Below are positions 8,587 to 16,177 of a stretch of 64,000 nucleotides of DNA, piece by piece. The notes beneath the pieces are model-generated. The model made no database searches, had not been told where the DNA came from, and saw only the letters and a program-made list of their open reading frames with translations. A program made the translations under genes and the position numbers. Every line of letters starts with the position of its first letter. The first letter of the stretch is position 1. Location: NCBI RefSeq assembly GCF_001423495.1, contig NZ_LMOG01000006.1, positions 35,081-99,080 of the forward strand, written 5' to 3'. The stretch is from Xanthomonas sp. Leaf131 (GTDB lineage: Bacteria; Pseudomonadota; Gammaproteobacteria; Xanthomonadales; Xanthomonadaceae).

Positions 8587-9704
8587 CCGCATGGCGGGAT
8601 ACCTTGGGTCGTATCGGCGTACGCGCCATGCCGGGAGCCGGAGGCTTCTGGCGTTGGTGGCAGCAATCGTTGCTGGCCTGGTTGCCGCAGCGCTGGCAAT
8701 GGCAGTTGGGTCTGTCGCAGTCACGCCTGTTGTTGCAACCCGACGGCGACGCGCTGCAACTGCTGCGCCAGCGCGACCACAGCAGCGAGACCATCGCCAG
8801 CCTGCCGTGGCCGGTGCAGCCGCAGGAAGTCAATGCCTTGCTGCCGACCGCGCTGGAGGGCCTGCCACGGCATTGGCTGTTGCCGGCCGCACATGCCTTG
8901 CGCCGTCCATTGCGCCTGCCGGCCGCCGCCGCCGCGCGCTTGCAGGATGTGGCGCGTTTTGAAATCGATCGGCAAACCCCGTTCACTGCCGACCAGGTGT
9001 ATTTCGACGCGCGCGTGCTGGATGTGCGCGAAGACGGCCAGCTCGATGCCGAACTGGTGGTGGTGCCGCGCCGCATGATCGATGGCCCGGACGGTGTGCC
9101 CGAGGCATGGAGCAGTGCGTTGTCCGGTATCGATGTCACCGGTGCGCAGGGCCTGCCGCTGGGCGTGAACCTGCTGCCGCCGGCGCGTCGCCTGCGCCGC
9201 AGCGACCCGATGCAGCGCTGGAATCTATTGCTCACCGCCGCCGCGCTGGTGCTGCTGGCAGTGGCCGGTTGGCTGCTGCTCGACAACCGCCGCCAGGCTG
9301 CCGACGATCTGCGCGCGAAGGTGCAGGCCAACGCCGCGCGCGCGCGCCAGGTCGCTGCCGAACGCCAGCAATTGCTGGATCTGGTCGAAGGTGCCACCTT
9401 CTTCCAGCAGCAGCGCGCCACGCGCCCGACCTCGGTGGAGATCTGGGACGAACTGAGCCGGCGTCTTCCCGGCGGCACCTATCTGGAAAAATTCTCGGTT
9501 GAAGGCGGGCAATTGCAGTTGATCGGTTTGAGCAACGAAGCCTCTTCGCTGGTACGTCGTCTGGAAGGCTCGCCGCTGTGGCGCACGCCTTCGCTGACCG
9601 GCGTACTGCAGAGCGATGCCGGCCGTAATGTGGACCGCTTCACCATCACCGCCGAACTGGCCGGCCCCGACGCGAAGGAGGCGGCCGATGCCACGCAGCG
9701 TTAA
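8583..9704 (+). CDS. xpsL: type II secretion assembly protein XpsL
   Basis: Bitopic inner-membrane protein (373 aa) that recruits the XpsE ATPase through its cytoplasmic actin-like domain (about residues 30-200) and contacts XpsM. A single membrane helix ([18 protein letters not shown]) lies at about residues 214-233. It is followed by a coiled segment and a periplasmic ferredoxin-like domain ([15 protein letters not shown] ... [12 protein letters not shown]). The start is coupled to xpsK by ATGA; the 3' end overlaps xpsM by 17 nt. Confidence 0.92.
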   Translation: MTAWRDTLGRIGVRAMPGAGGFWRWWQQSLLAWLPQRWQWQLGLSQSRLLLQPDGDALQLLRQRDHSSETIASLPWPVQPQEVNALLPTALEGLPRHWLLPAAHALRRPLRLPAAAAARLQDVARFEIDRQTPFTADQVYFDARVLDVREDGQLDAELVVVPRRMIDGPDGVPEAWSSALSGIDVTGAQGLPLGVNLLPPARRLRRSDPMQRWNLLLTAAALVLLAVAGWLLLDNRRQAADDLRAKVQANAARARQVAAERQQLLDLVEGATFFQQQRATRPTSVEIWDELSRRLPGGTYLEKFSVEGGQLQLIGLSNEASSLVRRLEGSPLWRTPSLTGVLQSDAGRNVDRFTITAELAGPDAKEAADATQR

Positions 9705-10341
9705 GCGCGATCGCTGGATCGCTTTGGGGTTGTTGCTGTTGGTGATCGGCGTGGCCTATCTGGTGCTGGTGCACCCGTGGTTTACCCAACCGATGATCGC
9801 GGTGCAGGACGACCTGCAAGCGCTGCGCGAGCGCGAGCTGCGCGTGCGCGTGCAATTGCAGCAGGCGCCGGACGTGAGCAAACGGCTACGTCAGGCGCGC
9901 CAGACATTGGAAAGCCGCCCGGGCTTTTTGCCGGAAACCTCGGCCGAACTGGCCTCGGCCGGGTTGGTGCAGCGGCTGGAACGCGCGGTGGTGGAAGCCA
10001 GCCCCGGCAACCGCAGCTGCGCGATCAGCAACCGCTCGCCGTTGCAGCCGGAGAGCAAGGACCGCTTCACCCGCGTCGCGGTGCAGGTGCGCCTGCGCTG
10101 CGGCACCCCGGAACTGGCCTCGGTGCTGTACAGCCTGGAAAACGGCACCCCGCGCCTGTTCGTGGACAACCTCAACGTGATGGCGCAGCGCTACCAACTC
10201 TCGCCCAACGAAAGTGGCAACGGCCTGGATATCGCCTTCGAACTGGCGGGCTATCTGCGCCCGGGCGCCAGCGCCGCGCCACTGAATACCGACGCTGCAC
10301 CCGCCGCCCCGGACGCCGCGGAGGCCAGCAATGCGCCTTGA
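9688..10341 (+). CDS. xpsM: type II secretion protein XpsM
   Basis: Small bitopic inner-membrane protein (217 aa), partner of XpsL and XpsN. AAGGAGG just upstream of ATG 9688 is the best ribosome site of the operon. One membrane helix (IALGLLLLVIGVAYLVLV) is at residues 11-28, followed by a periplasmic coiled-coil segment and a ferredoxin-like domain containing two cysteines (SCAIS and RLRCG). An Ala/Pro-rich tail follows. It overlaps xpsL and xpsN by 17 and 11 nt. Confidence 0.92.
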   Translation: MPRSVKRDRWIALGLLLLVIGVAYLVLVHPWFTQPMIAVQDDLQALRERELRVRVQLQQAPDVSKRLRQARQTLESRPGFLPETSAELASAGLVQRLERAVVEASPGNRSCAISNRSPLQPESKDRFTRVAVQVRLRCGTPELASVLYSLENGTPRLFVDNLNVMAQRYQLSPNESGNGLDIAFELAGYLRPGASAAPLNTDAAPAAPDAAEASNAP

Positions 10342-11116
10342 CATGATCGGTCTGCGCACCTGGCTGCTGGCCACCGTGGTCGGCTGGGCGCTGCTGGTGT
10401 GCGTGCTGGCCGTCGCCGGCCTGGGCAAGCGCGTGGAGCTGCTGCCCGACGACCCGGCCCTGGTGCAACGCTTGCCGGCCCTGCCGGCGCCGGCGCCGGA
10501 ACGGCTGGGCGCGTTCGAAAAGTATTCGGAAATCGCTGCACACCCGGCCTTCGCCGAAGACCGCCTGCCGCATCCGTTCTTCCTGTCCGGCAACGACGGC
10601 AGCGGCGCTGCCTCGTCGGTGCGCCTGACCGGCGTGCTGATGACGGACAACTTCAAGATGGCCACGCTGACCCTGGAACCGCACGATTCGGTGCGGGTCA
10701 AACTCGGCGGCGATGCGGTCAAGGGCTGGCGCCTGCTCGCGCTGCAGCCGCGCAGCGCCACCATCGAAGGTCCCGGCGGCACCCAGACGCTGGAACTGCA
10801 GGTGTTTAACGGCCAGGGCGGGCAGCCGCCGACCGCCAATGCCGGCGCGCCTGCTGCGCCCGGCGCCACCCCGCCATTGCCCTCGCCCGATGCCGCAGCT
10901 GCAGTACAGCCGCCGCAGCCCCAGCCGGCCACGCCTGCCCAGCAGCCGGGTGGGCAGGCACCGCCGACGGTGCCACCGCAACGCAGCGACGGCGCCCAGG
11001 AAGCACCACGCCCCTCCGACGATCAGATGCGTGCCATCCGCGAACGCATCGAAGCCCGACGCCGCCAGCTGCAACAGCAGCGCCAGAGCGGCTCAACCCC
11101 CGGTCAGACCCAATGA
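10331..11116 (+). CDS. xpsN: type II secretion protein XpsN (GspC/GspN role)
   Basis: Bitopic protein (261 aa) thought to link the inner-membrane platform to the secretin; xanthomonads have XpsN in the position of GspC (family knowledge). One membrane helix lies at about residues 11-31. A periplasmic homology-region-like beta domain follows (AEDRLPHPFFLSG ... VRLTGVLMTDNFK, to about residue 165), and then a Pro/Ala/Gln-rich tail of about 95 residues. There is no PDZ domain. It is coupled to xpsD by ATGA at 11113-11116. Confidence 0.88.
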   Translation: MRLDMIGLRTWLLATVVGWALLVCVLAVAGLGKRVELLPDDPALVQRLPALPAPAPERLGAFEKYSEIAAHPAFAEDRLPHPFFLSGNDGSGAASSVRLTGVLMTDNFKMATLTLEPHDSVRVKLGGDAVKGWRLLALQPRSATIEGPGGTQTLELQVFNGQGGQPPTANAGAPAAPGATPPLPSPDAAAAVQPPQPQPATPAQQPGGQAPPTVPPQRSDGAQEAPRPSDDQMRAIRERIEARRRQLQQQRQSGSTPGQTQ

Positions 11117-13407
11117 GTGAACGCATGACGCCGCGCCTGTTCCCCGTGTCCCTGCTGATCGGCCTGTTGGCCGGTTGCGCCACCACTCCGCCGCCGGACG
11201 TGCGCCGCGACGCGCGCCTGGATCCGCAAGTCGGCGCTGCCGGTGCCACCCAGACCGGCGCCGAGCAAGCCGCCGACGGCAACACCAGTGCCAAGCCGGT
11301 GCCGGTGATCCGTCGCGGCAGCGGCAGCATGATCAACCAGAGCGCGGCCGCCGCGCCCTCGCCAACGCTCGGCATGGCCAGCACCGGCAGCGCCACCTTC
11401 AATTTCGAGGGCGAATCGGTGCAGGCGGTGGTCAAGGCGATCCTGGGCGACATGCTTGGCCAGAACTACGTCATCGCCCCGGGCGTGCAAGGCACCGTGA
11501 CCCTGGCCACGCCCAATCCGGTCTCGCCGGCGCAGGCCTTGAACCTGCTGGAAATGGTGCTGGGCTGGAACAACGCGCGCATGGTGTTCAACGGTGGCCG
11601 CTACAACATCGTGCCGGCCGACCAGGCGCTGGCCGGCACCGTCGCGCCCAGTACCGCATCGCCGTCGTCCGCACGCGGTTTCGAGGTGCGCGTGGTGCCG
11701 TTGAAGTTCATCTCCGCCAGCGAAATGAAAAAGGTGCTCGAGCCCTACGCGCGGCCCAACGCCATCGTCGGCACCGACAACTCGCGCAATGTGATCACCC
11801 TGGGCGGTACCCGCGCCGAGCTGGAAAACTATCTGCGCACCGTGCAGATCTTCGACGTGGATTGGCTGTCGGGCATGTCGGTGGGCGTGTTCCCGATCCA
11901 GACCGGCAAGGCCGAAAAAGTCTCCGCCGATCTGGAAAAAGTGTTCGGCGAACAGAGCAAGACGCCCAGCGCCGGCATGTTCCGTTTCATGCCGCTGGAA
12001 AACGCCAACGCCGTGCTGGTGATCACCCCGCAGCCGCGCTATCTGGACCAGATCCAGCAATGGCTGGACCGCATCGACAGCGCCGGTGGCGGCGTGCGGT
12101 TGTTCTCGTACGAGTTGAAATACATCAAGGCCAAGGACCTGGCCGATCGGTTGTCTGAGGTGTTCGGCGGCCGTGGCAATGGCAGCGACTCGAATGCATC
12201 GCTGGCACCGGGTTCGGAAACCAGCGTACTCGGCGGCGTGGCCGGCAATCGCGACAGCAGCATGGGTGGCAGCTCCGGCACCACCGGCGGCAGCATCGGC
12301 GAAAGCAACGATGGCAGCGCGTCCGGCAGCGGCAGCAGCTTCGGCGGCAGTAGCGGCAGTGGCAGCAGTGGTGGCCTGGGCAATGGCAGTCTGCAGCTGT
12401 CGCCGCGCAGCAACGGCAATGGTGCGGTGACGCTGGAAGTGGCCGGCGACAAGGTCGGCGTCTCGGCGGTGGCCGAAACCAACACCTTGCTGGTGCGCTC
12501 CACGCCGCAGTCGTGGAATTCGATCCGCGACGTCATCGAAAAGCTCGACGTGATGCCGATGCAGGTGCATATCGAAGCGCAGGTTGCTGAGGTGAATTTG
12601 ACTGGCGACCTCAGCTACGGCGTCAATTGGTATTTCGAAAACGCGGTGAATGCGGCGACAGCGACTGGAGGCGCAGGTCTGCCATCGGCAGCGGGCCGTA
12701 ACATCTGGGGCGACATAGCAGGGACAGTTACTAACAATGGTCTTGGCTGGACATTTCTTGGAAAGAATGCCGCTGCGGTCATCAGCGCGCTTGATCGGGT
12801 CACCAACGTGCGCCTGCTACAGACGCCGTCGGTTTTCGTCCGCAACAACGCAGAAGCCACACTCAACGTCGGCTCTCGTATCCCCATTAATTCCACATCG
12901 ATTAACACCGGGCTGGGCAGCGATAGCAGCTTCTCGTCGGTGCAATACATCGATACCGGTGTGATCCTGAAGGTGCGTCCGCGTGTCACCAAGGACGGCA
13001 TGGTGTTCCTGGACATCGTGCAGGAAATTAGCACTCCCGGCTCGCGTCCGGCAGCGTGTACTGCTGCTACCACTACAACCGTCAATAGCGCAGCCTGCAA
13101 TGTCGACATAAATACGCGTCGGGTCAAAACGGAAGCTGCGGTGCAAAGTGGCGACACCATGATGCTTGCCGGTTTGATCGACGACAGCACGACCGATACA
13201 AGCGACGGCGTACCGTTCCTGAGCAGGCTTCCGGTCGTCGGTGGGTTGTTCGGGACCAAGGGCAAGAACAACACACGCCGCGAAGTCATCGTCCTGATCA
13301 CCCCATCGATCGTGCGCAACCCACAGGAAGCGCGCAATCTCACCGACGAATACGGTCAGAAGTTCAAGGCCATGGAGCCGCTGAAACCCAGCCAGAAGCC
13401 GCAATGA
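11113..13407 (+). CDS. xpsD: type II secretion outer-membrane secretin XpsD
   Basis: Outer-membrane secretin channel (764 aa). The signal peptide ends in a lipobox LAGC (Cys near residue 21), so it is a lipoprotein. The N0 domain (FEGESVQAVVKAILGD) starts near residue 97, N1-N3 domains follow, a Gly/Ser-rich linker spans about residues 354-440, and the secretin domain runs from about 470 to 750 (MMLAGLIDD, VPFLSRLPVVGGLF, REVIVLITPSIV). From about 12,640 to 13,250 codon use changes (ATA, ACA, GGA, CTT, AGG), unlike the strongly GC3 5' half, which suggests recombination. Its stop overlaps the next gene by ATGA. Confidence 0.95.
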   Translation: MSERMTPRLFPVSLLIGLLAGCATTPPPDVRRDARLDPQVGAAGATQTGAEQAADGNTSAKPVPVIRRGSGSMINQSAAAAPSPTLGMASTGSATFNFEGESVQAVVKAILGDMLGQNYVIAPGVQGTVTLATPNPVSPAQALNLLEMVLGWNNARMVFNGGRYNIVPADQALAGTVAPSTASPSSARGFEVRVVPLKFISASEMKKVLEPYARPNAIVGTDNSRNVITLGGTRAELENYLRTVQIFDVDWLSGMSVGVFPIQTGKAEKVSADLEKVFGEQSKTPSAGMFRFMPLENANAVLVITPQPRYLDQIQQWLDRIDSAGGGVRLFSYELKYIKAKDLADRLSEVFGGRGNGSDSNASLAPGSETSVLGGVAGNRDSSMGGSSGTTGGSIGESNDGSASGSGSSFGGSSGSGSSGGLGNGSLQLSPRSNGNGAVTLEVAGDKVGVSAVAETNTLLVRSTPQSWNSIRDVIEKLDVMPMQVHIEAQVAEVNLTGDLSYGVNWYFENAVNAATATGGAGLPSAAGRNIWGDIAGTVTNNGLGWTFLGKNAAAVISALDRVTNVRLLQTPSVFVRNNAEATLNVGSRIPINSTSINTGLGSDSSFSSVQYIDTGVILKVRPRVTKDGMVFLDIVQEISTPGSRPAACTAATTTTVNSAACNVDINTRRVKTEAAVQSGDTMMLAGLIDDSTTDTSDGVPFLSRLPVVGGLFGTKGKNNTRREVIVLITPSIVRNPQEARNLTDEYGQKFKAMEPLKPSQKPQ

Positions 13408-14243
13408 GTGCAGCGCTGCCCGTCGTGCTGGTGCCGGTCGGCACCGACGACGAGGCGTTGGATGCGTGCCTGGGTGCACTGGATGCGGCCACGCCCGCCG
13501 GTACGCGGGTGTGGTTGGCGGACGATGCGCAGGCCGGCCCGCGTGGTCGCGCGGTGATCGAACATTGGTTGGCGCGCACGCCGTTGCAGGCGCATCACAC
13601 CCGCCGCCAGCGCATGCTCGGCGAGGTGGCGCATCTGGATGAAATGCTCAGCGGCTGCGGCGATGCCGATGTGGTGGTGCTGGGTGCGGATGCCTGCCCG
13701 CTGCCGGGTTGGTTGAATCAGCTCAATGCCTGCTTCGCGCGCGATGCGGCGATCGCCACCGCCACCCCGTGGAGCAATGTGGGCGAAGCCTGTGCCTGGC
13801 CACGCCTGGGCGAACTCAATCCGATGCCTGCTGCCCCGGAGCGGCTTGCTGCTGCATGTGCGGCGATGCCGCCGCTGCATCCGGAACTGCCCTCGGCGAT
13901 CGGCCACGCGGTCCTGCTGCGTGGCAGCGCGCGGCGCAAGGCCGGCGGTCTGGATGGCAGCAGTTACGGCTCGTGGTATGCCGCGCTGGTGGATTTGAGC
14001 TTGCGCATGGGCGGGCTGGGGTGGCGCAATGTGCTGTGCGACACCGCCTTTGTCGCCTCACCGCACGAAGGCCGCCCGGCCGATGGCGACATGGATGCAT
14101 TGGCCACCCGCTGGCCGGCCTGGCACGCGCGCCTGGCCAATTTCCTGATGCACGACCCGCTGCGCGCGCAGCGCGATCAACTCACGCAGTTGCTGGCCGA
14201 CTTGCCGCCGCCGGATCCACAACGCAGGCTATTTGACGCGTAG
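13404..14243 (+). CDS. GT2-like glycosyltransferase domain protein coupled to xpsD
   Basis: 279-aa cytoplasmic protein without signal peptide or membrane helix. The N-terminus (VVLVPVGTDDEALDACL) and the central motif VVVLGADACPLPGWLNQL resemble a GT-A fold in which the DxD position reads GAD. The segment ATATPWSNVGEA resembles the motif after the acceptor loop in many family 2 enzymes. The start codon overlaps the xpsD stop (ATGA), so it is translated as the last gene of the xps operon. Its substrate is unknown. It could glycosylate a secretion component or an exported protein, or simply share the transcript. Confidence 0.6.
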   Translation: MSAALPVVLVPVGTDDEALDACLGALDAATPAGTRVWLADDAQAGPRGRAVIEHWLARTPLQAHHTRRQRMLGEVAHLDEMLSGCGDADVVVLGADACPLPGWLNQLNACFARDAAIATATPWSNVGEACAWPRLGELNPMPAAPERLAAACAAMPPLHPELPSAIGHAVLLRGSARRKAGGLDGSSYGSWYAALVDLSLRMGGLGWRNVLCDTAFVASPHEGRPADGDMDALATRWPAWHARLANFLMHDPLRAQRDQLTQLLADLPPPDPQRRLFDA

Positions 14244-14358
14244 AGCAGCTGCCAAATCGGCATTGATGCCGCCAACGGTTCCGCAATCGGCGAGGACACC
14301 GCACCAGACGGGTTGCTGGTTGCGTTGTTGAAAGCCTCGCACACCGACCATCGCGACT

Positions 14359-14471
14359 GGTCCTTGCCCGCCCACCGTGGCGGGACCTTACGCGGCATGG
14401 ATGCCGCGTAAGAGCTTACAGGGACGTACTTGCGGCGTGTCCCGCGAGGGTGGGCGGGCAAGGGCCCTGCA
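14359..14471. repeat. dispersed palindromic repeat, copy 1 (reverse orientation)
   Basis: Imperfect inverted repeat of about 113 bp. Outer arms TCCTTGCCCGCCCACC / GGGTGGGCGGGCAAGG enclose a second, nested hairpin CTTACGCGGCAT / ATGCCGCGTAAG. It is nearly identical to the sequences at 49310-49421 and 56944-57040, with a degenerate relative at 57187-57258. It has no coding potential. It fills most of the 289-nt gap between the GT2-like gene and the convergent gntR gene and may act as a transcription barrier. Confidence 0.85.
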
Positions 14472-14532
14472 GCCAGGCCGCAGATCAGCCGCTCTGCAGT
14501 AAACTGGCATGACGTAGTTTTGTTAGCCGCTC

Positions 14533-15261
14533 TTAAGAACCAAAGCGCGTCGGCGCCTCGGTGCGCACCACCACGTCCAGTGCGTCGTGACGCCAGGATT
14601 CGATATCCAGTTCCACCGCGCGGCCGTCTTCGGCAAAGCTGACCCGCTGCAGCCGGAAACACGGCGTGCCGGTGGTGGATTGCAACAACATGGCTTGCGT
14701 GGCGTCCAGGCCGGCCGGATGCATCGAGACGTGTGCGCGGCTTAAAAATAGCCCCAATTTCTGGTTGAACACGCTGGACAGCGAACCGGCCAGATCGTGT
14801 TCGAGCAGGCCGGGCGCCCAGGCAGCCAACACCACATTGGTCTCCAGCAAGACCGCGCGGCGGTCGATCCAGCGCCGGCGTTGCAGCACGAAGACTTCTT
14901 CGTACGGCGTCTCCAGCCGTAGCGCTGCGGCGTAGGCAGCACCGGCTGCTTGCCGGATGGCACTCAACAGCTCGGTGCGCGGTTTGCGCCCTTGTGCCGC
15001 CACGTACTGCATGAAGCCGGCGATGCTGGTGGGGTCGTAGCGCACGCGCGGAGCGCTGACGAACCAGCCGCGACGGTTTTCGCGGTAGATACGGCCCTCG
15101 GCTTCCAGTTGCTGCAAGGCCTCACGCAAGGTGATGCGGGTACAGGCGAAGCGTTCGGCAAGCGCGCGCTCTACGGGCAGGCGCTGGTCCGGGCCCCACT
15201 CGCCGTCGGCGATCTGCGCGGAAATGATTTCGGTGATGGCGTGTTGGCGCGACACGCTCAT
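14533..15261 (-). CDS. GntR-family (HutC/UTRA) transcriptional regulator
   Basis: 242-aa DNA-binding regulator. The start MSVSRQHAITEIISAQIADG (15261) is chosen because it begins just before the winged helix-turn-helix domain (residues 8-75; RLPVERALAERF, TRITLREALQQLE). A UTRA effector-binding domain follows (about 95-235), placing it in the HutC subfamily. It is the last gene of a minus-strand set: kinase, TonB receptor, PnuC transporter, regulator. HutC-type proteins recognise TGGTNTANACCA-like sites, and such a site lies at 19578-19589 upstream of the first gene. Inference: autoregulated local repressor released by the transported compound or its phosphorylated form. Confidence 0.87.
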   Translation of the reverse strand: MSVSRQHAITEIISAQIADGEWGPDQRLPVERALAERFACTRITLREALQQLEAEGRIYRENRRGWFVSAPRVRYDPTSIAGFMQYVAAQGRKPRTELLSAIRQAAGAAYAAALRLETPYEEVFVLQRRRWIDRRAVLLETNVVLAAWAPGLLEHDLAGSLSSVFNQKLGLFLSRAHVSMHPAGLDATQAMLLQSTTGTPCFRLQRVSFAEDGRAVELDIESWRHDALDVVVRTEAPTRFGS

Positions 15262-15366
15262 GCGGCGATCAACCGATGAAGGACGCAGTGCATGTGCAAG
15301 GTAGTGTGATGGAAGAGATGCATGTTGCGATGGTAAAGAAGAACGCGCCCACAAACCGCACATGGC

Positions 15367-15942
15367 TCAGGCAATGCCTGCCGGGTTCTGTTTCTGTTGG
15401 GTGTTCCAGCTACGCCATCCATACACCGCCAGCAGCACGAAACCGGCGTAGAGCAGGGCAGTGGGGTACAGCGCTTTGCTGAGGAAGACGCCCACATAAA
15501 TGCAATCGAGCACGATCCACAGCACCCAGTTGGCGATGCGTTTGCGCGCAGCCCACACGCTGGCCACCAGGCTGAAGCTGGCCAGCGCCGCGTCCAGCCA
15601 TGGCAGTGCGGCATCGGTGCGGTGATGCATGTAGGCACCGAGCGCAGCGGCAAACAGGGCGCCGATGGCTAGCGACACCCACAGCTCTGCGTGCGGCATC
15701 GGCAATGGGCGAATCCTTGTGTCTGCGCTGGTTCCGGGCTGCCAGTGCCACCAGCCGTACAGTTGAGTGAGCACGTAGACGCCTTGCAGCAGCATGTCCG
15801 AGTACAGCTTCCACTGATAGAACAGCCAGGCGTACAGCGCCACCGCCACGATGCCGACCGGCCAGCACCAGCGAATGCGCCGCGCGGTCAGCCAGACGCC
15901 GAGCAGGTTGATCACGACGGCGATGGATTCGAGCAGTGACAT
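15367..15942 (-). CDS. PnuC-family vitamin/nucleoside transporter
   Basis: Inner-membrane facilitator of the PnuC (full-length SWEET-like) family, 191 aa with about seven hydrophobic segments. Start MSLLESIAVVINLLG at 15942 puts the first helix at the N-terminus as in the family. The core motif QLYGWWHWQ resembles the conserved substrate-site WxxW region. PnuC proteins move nicotinamide riboside, thiamine (PnuT) or riboflavin by facilitated diffusion and depend on a cytoplasmic kinase to trap the substrate. The same operon contains an APH-fold kinase and a TonB receptor. Which vitamin is carried cannot be read from the sequence. Confidence 0.88.
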   Translation of the reverse strand: MSLLESIAVVINLLGVWLTARRIRWCWPVGIVAVALYAWLFYQWKLYSDMLLQGVYVLTQLYGWWHWQPGTSADTRIRPLPMPHAELWVSLAIGALFAAALGAYMHHRTDAALPWLDAALASFSLVASVWAARKRIANWVLWIVLDCIYVGVFLSKALYPTALLYAGFVLLAVYGWRSWNTQQKQNPAGIA

Positions 15943-16177
15943 GCAAAGCCTGATGGAAAGTGGATCAGTGGGGGCAAGGGAGGAAGATGCGAATGCGACA
16001 GTGCGTGCAGCCGGTGGAGGTCGTTCACTGCGCGAATCGCAGCTGCAGTGCACACCAGGGTCAGATCACAGCTGCCCGCATGTCGCCAGAGAAAGACCCA
16101 AACCAACAACGCCGATGCTGTTCTCTTCCCGCGCCTGCGGAGCAAGCCGCCCGCAGGGCGGATGGGGGAGCACTTTT

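Noticed and set aside
14430-14642. Short open frames within the palindromic repeats (also at 49278-49550 and 56845-57112)
   Set aside because: Similar peptides appear wherever the repeat occurs; they are translations of the element, not genes.
16054-16177. Riboswitch or promoter element between the TonB receptor and the pnuC-like gene
   Set aside because: A CCGCCCGCAGGGCGG hairpin is present, but no aptamer core and no T-run on the transcribed strand.
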